In this document: in pieces, positions 43,194 through 52,573 of the stretch
Numbering within the stretch: position 1 is the stretch's first letter
Layout: every line of letters begins with the position of its first letter
From: Myxococcota bacterium
GTDB taxonomy: Bacteria > Myxococcota_A > UBA796
Length of the DNA: 64,000 nt
Direction: 5' to 3'
Assembly (NCBI GenBank): GCA_029251165.1
Contig: JAQXDW010000072.1
Location: forward strand, 62,001 to 126,000
Made by a program: the position numbers and the translations under genes
Notes under the pieces: generated by a model
Told to the model about the DNA's origin: nothing
The model's database searches: none
The model's input: the letters and a program-made list of their open reading frames with translations, nothing else

Positions 43194-44278
43194 GCGCGCA
43201 CCTGAGGAAGGCGGTGAAACGGATCGGGGACATCCAGCCAACCCGTCGGGAGAATGGCGGGCTCTTGCGTAGCATCAATGCCAACACCACGCAGCGCCGC
43301 AGCGGACTGGCAGCCGACGACACGCAGACGAAAGCGCTGGGCCATCAAGGCAAACATCACCGCGCGCTGGGCCCCAGCACCGGTCGGTGGGGAGCCCGTA
43401 AGGAGCGCCGTCCATGGGGGAGAATGTGATTGCAGTGCATGGACAAAGCCGGCTTCTGAGCCAAGCCCCTCCGAGCACGCAGCCTCCAGCAGCAGGGTAC
43501 CGCCGGGGCGAACCGGCGGCGACGGAGACAGCGCGAGGTATGTGGCAGCCCGGCTGGCCTGGTAGAGGCTGGCGGCCTTGGCCGGCGGAACCCGGAGCAG
43601 CACACCCGGCACACGGCGGGGCACCGCCTGCCAGGGCTCCAACATCTCGGCGGCATGGGCGACGACCGCCCGAGGAGGGCCGGCCAGCCAGCGATCGACA
43701 GCGGGGACGTACAGGAGACACAGCCGACATCCCGCAGCCTCCCCCAGCGCATCGATCGCAGCCCGAAACGGATTGCCGTCGAGCTTGCCGAGGGCCACTC
43801 CGGGCGCACAGACCCGATCTCGGTGGTGCAGTGCCGCGATGGTCTCCCGACCGCCACAGCCCACCGCGACGGCCTTGTGCCCTCCAGAGATGCCCGCGTA
43901 CTGGTGAAGCTCCGCGATGCCCACTCCGATGCTCCACGCCGCCTCAGCAACCGGACGCCCGACCGCGCCGGGAATGCCCATCACCGTGCTGGTGCTCACC
44001 ACATCGTCCGGATCGTGCTGAAGGGGCGAGAACTCCGACAGCTCCGCCAGCTCAGTGTCCGTCATTCGGCGGTGCAGCCCCAGCCCGACAACCACCGTCA
44101 TGCCCCCGATCAGCCGACGCCGCAGCGCACGCAGCGCCGGGACGCAGTCCAGGGGACGGGTGATGTCGGGGATGGCGACCGCGACCGGCTCGTGGCAGAC
44201 CCAGTCCCCAAGCGCCGCCTCTGGGCTCGCTGCAGCGCGGATCCGCATCGAAGTGCTTGGGGGCAGGCTGCCGTACAT
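43190..44278 (-). CDS. LarA-like (lactate racemase / DUF2088) protein
   Basis: A 362-aa protein with the N-terminal LarA fold. It has VAIPDITRPLD (the DxxR pair), VVGLGLHRRMTDTEL (His), ISGGHKAVAVGCGGRETI (the Lys that forms the nickel-pincer cofactor link in LarA) and AALHHRD. The C-terminal domain is shorter and more divergent than in lactate racemase (about 420 aa). No larB, larC or larE is in the window. It may racemise or epimerise another 2-hydroxyacid or sugar acid. The ATG at 44278 was chosen because it begins the conserved region. It overlaps the lipoprotein gene by GTGA. Confidence 0.75.
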   Translation of the reverse strand: MYGSLPPSTSMRIRAAASPEAALGDWVCHEPVAVAIPDITRPLDCVPALRALRRRLIGGMTVVVGLGLHRRMTDTELAELSEFSPLQHDPDDVVSTSTVMGIPGAVGRPVAEAAWSIGVGIAELHQYAGISGGHKAVAVGCGGRETIAALHHRDRVCAPGVALGKLDGNPFRAAIDALGEAAGCRLCLLYVPAVDRWLAGPPRAVVAHAAEMLEPWQAVPRRVPGVLLRVPPAKAASLYQASRAATYLALSPSPPVRPGGTLLLEAACSEGLGSEAGFVHALQSHSPPWTALLTGSPPTGAGAQRAVMFALMAQRFRLRVVGCQSAAALRGVGIDATQEPAILPTGWLDVPDPFHRLPQVRA

Positions 44279-44333
44279 TGATCTCAAGCTCCAGAGCGTC
44301 CAGTTCAGTTGAATTGTAGCGTACACCCAGGCG

Positions 44334-45590
44334 TCAGGAATCTGAGGCCTCCGGAGCCCAGGGTCCAGCCTGCAGTCGATGTCGCAGCGCCTCCCACAGC
44401 AGCGCCCCGAAGAACGGAAGGTACACCGCCCATGCTGTCCAAGCGGGCTCCACCCACTGCCCAGTCTGGGCAGTGTAGGTCGTCAGGACGGTGTAGGACA
44501 GCGGCGCGAGGGTAGCGAGGAGGGTGAAGGACCGCACACCGCAGATCAAGGCCGGCACCCAGGCCCAGGCGATGTACCAGGGGTGAACCGTCGGCGACAG
44601 CAGCACGAACGCCCCGCCAACCCACAGCGCAACCTCAGCTGGATCCCGACGCCGCAGCAGCGCCCATGTGCACACCGCAGCCCCACAGCTCACCGCAACC
44701 AAGCGGGCGTGCTCGTCAAAGAGCACTTCAAGCAGGCTGAACAGGCCCGCATTGAACGACCAGTGTGCAGCATAAGTCGAGAGCCCCCGGCTCAGCAGCG
44801 CGCCGGCGTCGAGGAACGGCCACAGCGCAGCGAGGGAGATCAGCGCGATCACCACCAGCAGCCTCGGGTCTCGTCGCAGGAGGGAGATCATCAACACCCC
44901 CGGCAAGAGCTTGAGGTTCGCCCCGATGCCCGCCCAGACCGCTCCGCTCCCGCCGCGATCCCAGGCCCGGATCGCAAGCACCATGCACAGCAGAGCCGCC
45001 GGCTCCAGGTGTCCTGAGCCCGCCGACTCCACCACCGCCAGTGGATGGAGGGCGTAGATCCACGCTCCGGCCAGGCTCCGCCCCCGGCCCGCCAGGATGC
45101 TTGCCAGCACGCCGGCGACCAGCGCATCACACAGCCCCATGAAGCCCTTGATGACCAGCGGGGCATACGCGATCGCCCCCAGCGCGGCGAACAGCCACTG
45201 GGCCAGCGGCGGGTAGATGCTGCTGACGGTGGGGTGGTTGACCAGGGCGCGAATGGGATCAGCTGGCCAAGCGGGATCGGAGGGCGGAGTGAGGTAAGGA
45301 TTGCCCCCCTCCAGCGAGACCCGTCCTTCCCAGAGGTATCGGAAGAGATCGTCGGAGAGGGTCGGCGGAGAAGCGAGCAGGATGGCCCGCACGAGCAGCG
45401 CAGCAGCGAGCACCATCCATGTGCGACCGCTGCGGGGAGGCGCCTGGCTGACGATGACGCCCCACAGCAGCATCACCGCGATGGCCTCTGCGACGCCGCC
45501 TCGGAGGTCACCCAGCCCCACCAGCACGAGGGCACACACAGCCGCCAGCACGATCGCCACCATGGCTGGGGAGTATCCTGTCCGCGTCAT
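44334..45590 (-). CDS. GT87/DUF2029-like polyprenyl-phosphate mannosyltransferase
   Basis: A 418-aa GT-C type membrane protein with about ten to twelve TM helices. A conserved-looking first loop SPPTLSDDLFRYLWEGRV holds the Asp pair expected to bind the polyprenyl-phosphate sugar, then NPYLTPPSD. Later loops include YPPLAQW, SGHLEPAALL and SPTVHPWYIAW. These features fit the GT87/MptB-like group. The ATG at 45590 was chosen because the longer frame from 45809 adds an implausible polar N-terminus and would overlap the divergent gene. It precedes the LarA-like gene by 55 nt. Confidence 0.78.
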   Translation of the reverse strand: MTRTGYSPAMVAIVLAAVCALVLVGLGDLRGGVAEAIAVMLLWGVIVSQAPPRSGRTWMVLAAALLVRAILLASPPTLSDDLFRYLWEGRVSLEGGNPYLTPPSDPAWPADPIRALVNHPTVSSIYPPLAQWLFAALGAIAYAPLVIKGFMGLCDALVAGVLASILAGRGRSLAGAWIYALHPLAVVESAGSGHLEPAALLCMVLAIRAWDRGGSGAVWAGIGANLKLLPGVLMISLLRRDPRLLVVIALISLAALWPFLDAGALLSRGLSTYAAHWSFNAGLFSLLEVLFDEHARLVAVSCGAAVCTWALLRRRDPAEVALWVGGAFVLLSPTVHPWYIAWAWVPALICGVRSFTLLATLAPLSYTVLTTYTAQTGQWVEPAWTAWAVYLPFFGALLWEALRHRLQAGPWAPEASDS

Positions 45591-45741
45591 CGGGGAGCGC
45601 GGCCCGGGCCGCGCAGCGCCAGCCGAGATCTCCGGCGCGGTGTGCTCGGCCCGGGCGTCGACGATCCATGCAGGCCAAGCGTCGCTCGTGCGATGGCCGA
45701 CATTCTCAACCGACAGCACTTGGTCACGATAGGCTACTGCA

Positions 45742-47037
45742 GTGGAGTTGCCCCGATCACGATGGCGGGTGGTCATCACCCGACTGCCGCCCGGTCCCCT
45801 GGATGCCATTCAAGCCGCCTTCCCGCGTCCTCGTGAGGTCTCCGAGGCTGTGCTGCCCCTCGTCGTGCGCACCACCACTGACCTGAGCGCCGCACAGCTG
45901 ACGGCCAACAGGCTCCGCGAGGCCGGCGCGATCGTCGTGCTGATGGAGGAGCCCAGCAAGCAAGACGCGTTCTGCTCTACCCACACCTCGCGGCTGGCGG
46001 AGAAGGTCTGTCAGGTCTGCCAGCACTCAATCTGCCTACAGTGCATCCAGGACGCCGAGGAAGAGCCGCTCTGCGCAGAGCACATGCAGCTCCGGCAGAG
46101 CCAGAAGCGCATCCTCCGCCTTCGACAGCTGTTCCTGCTCTTCTTGCTGGCAGCGTTTGGCTACGAGGCGCTGAGCTTCGTCCAGGATGACCGCCAACGC
46201 GTCGATCCCACCGGTCCGGTCACCGTCGCGCTGCTGCAATTCGTTGAGCCGGGCTATGCCGGCGCCAAGATCATCCGCCAGCTCAACGACCCTGACTCTC
46301 CGGTGCACTTCCAGCGCATCGCGGACCTCTTCAATGCCGAGCACACCCGATACACCAACACGTCCATGAACTACCTTCGACTGGAGGTCCTTCCGCCCCA
46401 GGAGCGGCAGATCCGACCGCCACAGCTGACCGGTGGAGACGCCTCGTGGTGGGAGCTGACCTGGGCCTCGTGGAGCTACCTGCGCTACTTCGACCAGCTC
46501 GCACGCGACACGGGTGTCTCTCAAGACACCGTCGGCGTTCAGCTCTTCCTCATCTTCGGCCCCCAGGACAGCGACCTCGCGGCACACTCCCGTGGCAGCG
46601 AGCGCGGTCGGACCGCTGTGTCATATGTAGCCGTCGAAGAGCACAACCCCGCCTACGCGCTGGTCACCCTCGCGCACGAGCTGGGCCACACCCTCGGCGC
46701 CCTGGATCGATACGACATCGACACCTCGCTGTGCAGCCACCCTGAGGGCTTCGTCGAGCCGTTCTCAAGGCCGCTCTACCCCCAGGAGTTCGCGGAGCTG
46801 ATGGCAGTAGATGTCCCCCTCGGACCGGGGATTGAAGGGGAGATCCGTGATCCGGGCCAGATCCGAATCGGACACCGCAGCGCTGCCGAGATGCGCTGGA
46901 TCAGCACCGATCAGGCCGATCAGTTCTACACTCCCAACACCGCGCGTCCCGAGGATCGCCTCCGGGAGGCCATGCCGCCACCACTCCCTGAAGACGTCCC
47001 CTCCGATGAGGAGAAGCCGCCTCAGACCGATGGTTGA
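45742..47037 (+). CDS. Membrane zinc metallopeptidase with B-box-like finger
   Basis: A 431-aa protein with an unusual domain order. Residues about 10-70 resemble the L7/L12-type alpha/beta fold (VVITRLPPGPLDAI, LTANRLREAGAIVVLMEE). Residues about 76-115 form a B-box-like zinc finger (FCSTH, CQVCQ, CLQC, CAEH). A TM lies at about 128-150. The exported C-terminal domain has the peptidase motif AHELGHTLGALDRYD, an HExxHxxGxxD site as in snapalysin-type enzymes. The start codon is GTG at 45742; a GTG nine codons later is possible. Substrate unknown. Confidence 0.82.
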   Translation: MELPRSRWRVVITRLPPGPLDAIQAAFPRPREVSEAVLPLVVRTTTDLSAAQLTANRLREAGAIVVLMEEPSKQDAFCSTHTSRLAEKVCQVCQHSICLQCIQDAEEEPLCAEHMQLRQSQKRILRLRQLFLLFLLAAFGYEALSFVQDDRQRVDPTGPVTVALLQFVEPGYAGAKIIRQLNDPDSPVHFQRIADLFNAEHTRYTNTSMNYLRLEVLPPQERQIRPPQLTGGDASWWELTWASWSYLRYFDQLARDTGVSQDTVGVQLFLIFGPQDSDLAAHSRGSERGRTAVSYVAVEEHNPAYALVTLAHELGHTLGALDRYDIDTSLCSHPEGFVEPFSRPLYPQEFAELMAVDVPLGPGIEGEIRDPGQIRIGHRSAAEMRWISTDQADQFYTPNTARPEDRLREAMPPPLPEDVPSDEEKPPQTDG

Positions 47038-47372
47038 AGGGGCGGACGCCCAAGAGCCGACAGCGCAGCCAGGGCTGTCGGCTGGTCGGGATATCGGGTG
47101 ATGTCCGCGCGGGGATGCGAAGCACAGAGCTCAGGGCTGGTGACCAGAATGTACTGCACAAATCCAGTGGCCCGGTCTCGGAACAGGCAGTGGCAGATGC
47201 CATACGCTGGCACCGCACCCTCAAGACGCTGCCAGCTGTCGCGCGTGCGCACCAGCTCCACCTTGATCTCACCCTCAGCATCCACGATAAACACTGCCGG
47301 CGGACCACGCTCTGCCTGGATGCGATCGAAAGTGTCCCGAAAGGGAATCCCAGGCGACACGGCGTGGTTCAC
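47022..47372 (-). CDS. Hypothetical 116-aa protein
   Basis: A 116-aa soluble protein with strands and helices (PAVFIVDAEGEIKVELVRT, FVQYILVTSPELC) and three Cys. No family is recognised. The GTG at 47372 has GGAGG immediately upstream and overlaps the stop of a 28-codon ORF (GTGA), so it is preferred over the long frame from 47513. Its 3' end overlaps the metallopeptidase gene by 16 nt. Confidence 0.6.
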   Translation of the reverse strand: MNHAVSPGIPFRDTFDRIQAERGPPAVFIVDAEGEIKVELVRTRDSWQRLEGAVPAYGICHCLFRDRATGFVQYILVTSPELCASHPRADITRYPDQPTALAALSALGRPPLQPSV

Positions 47373-47455
47373 AGTCCCTCCAGCGCAATTGCGACGATGC
47401 AGGCGAGGAGCATCAGGAGTACTGTCAGTGGTCCCGCGACCAGCAGAATGTCCAT
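47369..47455 (-). CDS. 28-aa single-TM peptide coupled to next gene
   Basis: A short ORF encoding one hydrophobic helix (ILLVAGPLTVLLMLLACIVA) with an acidic start and end. Its TGA overlaps the GTG of the 116-aa gene, and its last codons contain that gene's SD. GAGG lies upstream of its ATG at a wide spacing. The TM content and the coupling support it as a real membrane peptide, or at least as a translated leader. Confidence 0.45.
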   Translation of the reverse strand: MDILLVAGPLTVLLMLLACIVAIALEGL

Positions 47456-47557
47456 GGATGTCACCACCTCGAATGGTTCTACAGTCGATGCGTTCCAGCA
47501 GATAGCCTACCATAGCCGCGAAGGGACACTGCCCCTTCGTCCACCCCAGGAGTCGAG

Positions 47558-48280
47558 ATGCTTTTCCTGACCGTCACCATCGCAGCGGCGATGGACCCCA
47601 GCGCGCTCCAGGAGACCCTGTCCGCACACGTTGATGCAGCAGGAAACGTCGACTATGCTGCGATCAAGGCGAGCAGTCCTCTCGATGACTGGCTGACGGC
47701 GCTGGAGACCGCGGCGGAGCCATCGGGTGCCTCAGAGAAGATGGCGTTCTGGATCAACACCTACAACGCCCTGACCATCGACCTGATCGCTGACAACTTC
47801 CCGCTGGGCAGCATCCGGGAGCTCGACGGCGGCGATCCCTGGGAGAGCCGTCGGTTCACCGTCGCCGGGCAGCTGGTCACCCTCAACCACATCGAACACC
47901 GGATCCTACGGCCGATGGGGGATCCACGCATCCACGCCGCCGTCAACTGCGCCAGCCGCGGCTGCCCCCCGATGCCTCAGGTTGCATTCACTGGAGCCGG
48001 GCTCGACAGTCAGCTCAGCACCGTCTCAGCAGCCTGGATAAACGCCAACGGTGTCGCGATCGATCCAGACGCCAACATGGTCAGCCTCTCGAAGATCTTC
48101 GAGTGGTACGGCGAGGACTTCCTCCCAGGGAGCAAGGAGGACATTCCCGGTGTCGATGGCACCCAAGAGGCTGCCATCAACTTCATCGTTGGCTACGTAC
48201 CCCAGCATGCCGAGTACCTGCGCGCTGGCGGGTACACGGTCGGCTACAGCACCTATGACTGGGGCGTCAACACGCAGTAG
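47558..48280 (+). CDS. DUF547 family exported protein
   Basis: A 240-aa protein with a short N-terminal signal segment (MLFLTVTIAAAM). The DUF547 hallmarks are KMAFWINTYNALTIDLI, LNHIEHRILR and DPRIHAAVNCASRGCPPM, which together contain the conserved Cys, His and Asn that suggest a papain-like thiol active site. AGGAG lies 5 nt before the ATG. Biological role is unknown for the family. Confidence 0.88.
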   Translation: MLFLTVTIAAAMDPSALQETLSAHVDAAGNVDYAAIKASSPLDDWLTALETAAEPSGASEKMAFWINTYNALTIDLIADNFPLGSIRELDGGDPWESRRFTVAGQLVTLNHIEHRILRPMGDPRIHAAVNCASRGCPPMPQVAFTGAGLDSQLSTVSAAWINANGVAIDPDANMVSLSKIFEWYGEDFLPGSKEDIPGVDGTQEAAINFIVGYVPQHAEYLRAGGYTVGYSTYDWGVNTQ

Positions 48281-48289
48281 GGGGCGCGC

Positions 48290-48314
48290 CCCTGGCAGAC
48301 AACATGCGCCAGGG
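48290..48314. terminator. Possible bidirectional terminator hairpin
   Basis: CCCTGGC (48290-48296) pairs with GCCAGGG (48308-48314) around an 11-nt loop between the convergent DUF547 and helicase genes. There is no T-run on either side, so the terminator call rests only on position and stem. Confidence 0.35.
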
Positions 48315-48327
48315 ACACAGCCACGAC

Positions 48328-49923
48328 TCAGCGCTTGTTGGGGCGACGACGGCGGCGACGACGATCTCCACCGTCCCGGTCGTTGCGACGCTCCTTCTTC
48401 TCAGCGCGGGCCTGCTGGAGCGCCTCGACGCTCTCGCCGGTCGAGCCATCCGCCGCCTTGCGCATGCGATCCCAGAGGAAGAATGCACGCATCGCGGCAG
48501 CCAGCAGCAGATCGCCGTCCGGCCGCTTCTTGATGGCCCGGACGGTGCCGAGGTAGCCCTCGAACGCCATGGTCCCCATCGCCTTCTTGATCGCCTTGGC
48601 CTGACGGTCCACGCGGGCCGCGGTGGCCTCCTCGGGAGTCGGCATCGGGCGCTTCTCGAACGCGATCTCGTACTGCTTCTCCAGGGTGTTCCGGGTGTGG
48701 ATGTCCTGGCCGCCGACCAGCGAGATCGCGATGCCCTCGCGACCGATGCGACCGACACGACCGGTGCGGTGGAGGTACACCGCCGGATCGTCGGGCAGCG
48801 AGTAGTTGAGGACGTGGGTGAGGTGGGAGATGTCGATTCCCCGCGCCGCGACATCGGTGGCGACAAGGTACTGGGTCTGCCCTGAGCGAACCCGGTCCAT
48901 CACCTTCTCGCGCTTGTTCTGCGGCAGCTCGCCGCTGATCAGCTCCACATCGAGCCCCTGGCGAGCCAGGAAGGTCGCGACAGTGCCGGTGTCTGCGCGG
49001 GTGTTGCAGAAGATCAGCGCGCTGACCGGCTCCTCCTGATCGATCAGCGCGAGCAGGGCGCGGACCTTGTGGAAGTTGGGGCTGGTCTCGTAGAGGACGT
49101 GGGTGATGCCCTCGACCTTGTCGGTGTCCGTGGACAGGCGAATGTCCAGGGCGTTGGTGGTGTAGCGGGTGATCAGCGAGCGGACCCGATCGTCGACGGT
49201 GGCTGAGAACATCAGCACCTGACGACCCTTGGGGGTCTGGTCGAGGATCTTCATGACGTCCTGCATGAAGCCCATCGACAGCATCTCGTCGGCCTCATCG
49301 AGCGCCGCAAAAGAGGCCTCGGAGAGATCGAGGTTGCCGCGTCGGAGGTGGTCGAGCAGTCGGCCCGGGGTGCCAACGACGATCTCGGAGCCCGCCTTGA
49401 GCGCCTCTTCCTGGGGACCGAAGCCCACACCACCGTAGATGACGGTGACCCGGATGTCCTTGTACTGAGACAGCGCCGAGCACTCCTCAGCGACCTGACG
49501 AGCAAGCTCGCGGGTCGGGGCGAGCACGATCGCGCGGGTCTTGCGATCACCAGCGGCAATGCGCTCGATCATCGGGATGCAGAACGCAGCGGTCTTGCCG
49601 GTACCGGTCTTGGAGCGCACCACGAGGTCGCGGCCAGCAATCGCCGGCTCGATGGCGGCGGCCTGCACACCGGTAGCCATGGTGTAGCCCTTCTCGGTGA
49701 TGCTCTTGAGCACCTCCGGCGAGAGCGGGAAGTCCGAGAACGCCCGGTCAGAGACATAGTCGGAGGTGACGATGGTCTCGCCGATGCTGTCCTCGCTGGA
49801 GGCAGCCTCAGCGGACGCGTCTGCTGCGGGCTCAGCGGACGTGTCTGCTGCGGGCTCAGCGGGGGTGGCATCTACAGCTTCGGGGGTCTGCTCAGTTTCA
49901 TCATCACGGCTGGGATCCGTCAT
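48328..49923 (-). CDS. DEAD-box ATP-dependent RNA helicase
   Basis: A 531-aa RNA helicase of the DeaD/RhlE group. All core motifs are visible: GVQAAAIEPAI (Q region), SKTGTGKT (I), APTRELA (Ia), TPGRLLD (Ib), LDEADEML (II), FSATV (III), IFCNTRADT (IV), VATDVAARGID (V) and HRTGRVGRIGREG (VI). A 60-residue acidic Ala-rich N-terminus contains an 8-aa repeat, and the C-terminus is a basic RNA-binding tail (GGDRRRRRRRPNKR). It probably unwinds structured RNA in ribosome assembly, mRNA decay or cold adaptation. Confidence 0.93.
   Translation of the reverse strand: MTDPSRDDETEQTPEAVDATPAEPAADTSAEPAADASAEAASSEDSIGETIVTSDYVSDRAFSDFPLSPEVLKSITEKGYTMATGVQAAAIEPAIAGRDLVVRSKTGTGKTAAFCIPMIERIAAGDRKTRAIVLAPTRELARQVAEECSALSQYKDIRVTVIYGGVGFGPQEEALKAGSEIVVGTPGRLLDHLRRGNLDLSEASFAALDEADEMLSMGFMQDVMKILDQTPKGRQVLMFSATVDDRVRSLITRYTTNALDIRLSTDTDKVEGITHVLYETSPNFHKVRALLALIDQEEPVSALIFCNTRADTGTVATFLARQGLDVELISGELPQNKREKVMDRVRSGQTQYLVATDVAARGIDISHLTHVLNYSLPDDPAVYLHRTGRVGRIGREGIAISLVGGQDIHTRNTLEKQYEIAFEKRPMPTPEEATAARVDRQAKAIKKAMGTMAFEGYLGTVRAIKKRPDGDLLLAAAMRAFFLWDRMRKAADGSTGESVEALQQARAEKKERRNDRDGGDRRRRRRRPNKR
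49811..49858. repeat. 24-bp in-frame direct repeat in helicase N-terminus
   Basis: Two adjacent 24-bp units (49811-49834 and 49835-49858) differ at one base and encode a repeated Ala/Glu/Pro-rich octapeptide in the disordered N-terminal extension of the DEAD-box helicase. Confidence 0.8.
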
Positions 49924-49994
49924 GGGTTTCTCCTGTCTGTGCGCCCACCGGATGTACCTTTTTCGTGAGCGCGGCTTTGATGCGGCTCGATCGC

Positions 49995-50010
49995 GGCGCA
50001 GGCTTGCGCC
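49995..50010. other. Short hairpin upstream of helicase
   Basis: GGCGCA (49995-50000) pairs with TGCGCC (50005-50010) around GGCT, 71 nt upstream of the helicase ATG on the minus strand. It may be a 5'-UTR structure of the helicase mRNA; no further evidence. Confidence 0.3.
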
Positions 50011-50116
50011 GGGGAGAGCCCTCTGTGGTAGTCTGAGGCGGTTGTCCTAACCCCCCCATGGGCAGATGCGCACACCACTGTCTGCCTTCCCCCGGCTCAA
50101 ACAGGAGCGGAACCCC

Positions 50117-50596
<480 letters not shown>

Positions 50597-50617
50597 TTCG
50601 CCCCGTACTCGACAAGC

Positions 50618-50655
50618 ACCCCGGGTATACGGTCCGCCGTGACCCGGGGTCTTTT
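50618..50655 (+). terminator. Intrinsic terminator after the polyproline lipoprotein
   Basis: ACCCCGGGT (50618-50626) pairs perfectly with ACCCGGGGT (50642-50650). The loop holds a second small stem (ACGG/CCGT). CTTTT follows directly. It begins 21 nt after the stop at 50596, a classic rho-independent terminator. Confidence 0.8.
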
Positions 50656-51085
50656 CGTCTGGGCACGCTCGACGAGCCGCTGCGGTCTCCGTGTGAGACG
50701 CTTCAGGAGAGGCGTGGGTGGAGGGGTAAGTGGTGTACGGACGCGGCCTCGACGATGCCCGCCCGAGCCTCACCAGCTCCTGCGATGTGGTGAGTGCCGG
50801 CTCCGGGCCGGAGGCTCAGTCGCCATGGCCGACCGCGCCTGCTGAGGCCGAGGCACGCGGCGGGAGATGTCGGCATGACCGGAGGCACGTCTTCGGCTCA
50901 TGTCAGAGGCGCGCTCATGCAACCTGCGGCCCCGACGATCCGATCGGTCGGGTAGAACCGCCGTATGTCACGGACCAGCAGCGGCAGGCCCAGCGAAGCC
51001 ACGGTGCCCCCGCAGGCAATGCTCATGGCCATGAGCGACGTGCTGTCGAAGAGGCTGGGGGAGCGGCAGGTGTGGGATCCAGACC
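50656..51085. other. Intergenic stretch without a supported gene
   Basis: About 430 nt between the terminator and the lipase stop. Frames of up to 120 aa exist on both strands, but none has an SD, domain or protein-like composition. A minus-strand frame (50898-51098) with a hydrophobic patch is the least unlikely. It may be a decayed gene or simply spacer. Confidence 0.5.
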
Positions 51086-51901
51086 TCAGTAAAGCCATCT
51101 CAGGATCACCGTCCAGACCTCCTTCCGCAAGAGGTAGTCCGTGTGAACCCCCTCTACCAAGACCCCAGCGCTGCCCTCGACCACGGCAGTTCCGGCCGGC
51201 ATCATGATCGGATCAGCTTCAGACCACAGGCAGACCAGCCGGGTCGGTCCGCGCCAGGGAACCTGCACCGACAGCGCCTCCATCACCAGTGAGCCCGGTC
51301 GAAGATCCCGGCACCGCCCGGTCCCACCGAGCCGAGCAAGCTGCGTACCTGCGTGTGGTGTCCCCAGCGTGATCAGCGTGTGGACCCGCTGCATCGTGCC
51401 CACCTCCAGCAGCGCCAGTCGTGCGACCACTCCGCCCATGCTGTGGGCCACGATGTCGACCTGGCCGGAATCGGACAGACCATTGATCGACAGGACGTCC
51501 TCGATCGCTGCGGACAGCTCCCGACCCAGCGTCATCAGATCCGATCCCGCCGTCAGGCCGATGGCGTAGCCACGTCGCCGACCCTTGAGGCCAAGCCAGG
51601 CGCGCATCGGCAGGAAGTTTCCCCGGTGACCGCCGAGGCCGTGGAGGAAGAGGATCGGGCGGTGCCCGTCGTCGGGCAGGGCGCGAATCGGAGCGTAGCG
51701 GGGACCGAGCACGGTGAGGCCGAGCAGCGGCATCTGCAAGAGGTCTCGGCGAAGATCCGCATCGACCGACTCGATCGCGGTGGAGATCCCCTCCCCTGCT
51801 GCATGTGCAAGGCGCATCGCCTGCGCGCTGAGCCGATGCCAGAATCCCGGCGCAGGCTCAAGGTGAGGAGAGACCGCCGGAACCGGGAGGAGATCATTCA
51901 T
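51086..51901 (-). CDS. Alpha/beta-hydrolase lipase (PGAP1/triacylglycerol lipase-like)
   Basis: A 271-aa esterase/lipase. The oxyanion motif is LFLHGLGGHRGNF, the nucleophile elbow AHSMGGVVA (GxSxG), the acid is probably in WSEADPIM and the His in VEGVHTDYL. No signal peptide is seen; the N-terminus has an amphipathic helix. The ATG at 51901 overlaps the tetR stop by 8 nt, which fits an operon. It may act on membrane lipids or esters and be induced by a ligand of the TetR protein. Confidence 0.87.
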   Translation of the reverse strand: MNDLLPVPAVSPHLEPAPGFWHRLSAQAMRLAHAAGEGISTAIESVDADLRRDLLQMPLLGLTVLGPRYAPIRALPDDGHRPILFLHGLGGHRGNFLPMRAWLGLKGRRRGYAIGLTAGSDLMTLGRELSAAIEDVLSINGLSDSGQVDIVAHSMGGVVARLALLEVGTMQRVHTLITLGTPHAGTQLARLGGTGRCRDLRPGSLVMEALSVQVPWRGPTRLVCLWSEADPIMMPAGTAVVEGSAGVLVEGVHTDYLLRKEVWTVILRWLY

Positions 51902-52556
51902 CGGGCTGCCTCTGGATGGAGCGGAGGAAGAACTGGAGGTGGGCAGCGAGGAAGGCGGGTCCGAAGGCTTCAGGATCCCAGGCCCCCAGCGAGGCACGGT
52001 GCATCTGACCGTAGAGAACCGGAGCCAGCAGGACATCGACCGCCGCGCGCACATCGATGTCGCGAAATTCGCCATCCCGGACCCCGCGCTTGAGCACCCG
52101 GGCGAACAGCCGGCGAGACCGCTGGATGACCGTGGTGACGTATTCCTCAGCGATCTCCGGGAAGTTGCCCGCCTCAGCCATTACGAGCCGAGGAACACCG
52201 GTGACTCCGCGACGATCAAACTCACCGACCCAGTCCTCCAGGAGGCGCTGTAGGAGGGCGCTGGCCGACGCATCCGAGTCCAGCTCCAGGTCATCCCCGA
52301 CATCCAGGATCGGAATAATCGAACCTCGAACCGCCGCACGAAGCAGATCTTCTTTACTCTGGAAGTAAAGGTATACCGTACCTTTAGAGACACCCGCCCG
52401 CTTCGCGACGTCTCGCATTCGGGTGGCGGCGAAGCCCTGCTCTGCGAACAGCGCGAGGGCAGCAGCAACCAGCTCCTCGGGGCGCGCCTGCTTTCGCCGA
52501 CGCCACCGTGGCTCAGGTGGGGCCTCTTCGACCGGATCGGGGACGGCGTCGCTCAT
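51894..52556 (-). CDS. TetR-family transcriptional regulator
   Basis: A 220-aa regulator. A basic N-terminal arm leads into the helix-turn-helix (LVAAALALFAEQGFAATRMR, DVAKRAGVSKGTVYLYFQSK) and a helical ligand-binding domain (about 85-210). Two identical palindromes directly upstream of its start are the likely operators, so it should repress itself and the coupled lipase gene. The ligand is unknown; beside a lipase, a fatty acid or acyl-CoA is a reasonable guess. Confidence 0.93.
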   Translation of the reverse strand: MSDAVPDPVEEAPPEPRWRRRKQARPEELVAAALALFAEQGFAATRMRDVAKRAGVSKGTVYLYFQSKEDLLRAAVRGSIIPILDVGDDLELDSDASASALLQRLLEDWVGEFDRRGVTGVPRLVMAEAGNFPEIAEEYVTTVIQRSRRLFARVLKRGVRDGEFRDIDVRAAVDVLLAPVLYGQMHRASLGAWDPEAFGPAFLAAHLQFFLRSIQRQPDE

Positions 52557-52573
52557 GGAATCCTCAACTGATG

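Noticed and set aside
50898..51098. 66-aa minus-strand frame after the lipase
   Set aside because: No SD, no domain and a partial overlap with the lipase end. The evidence is too weak to list as a gene.
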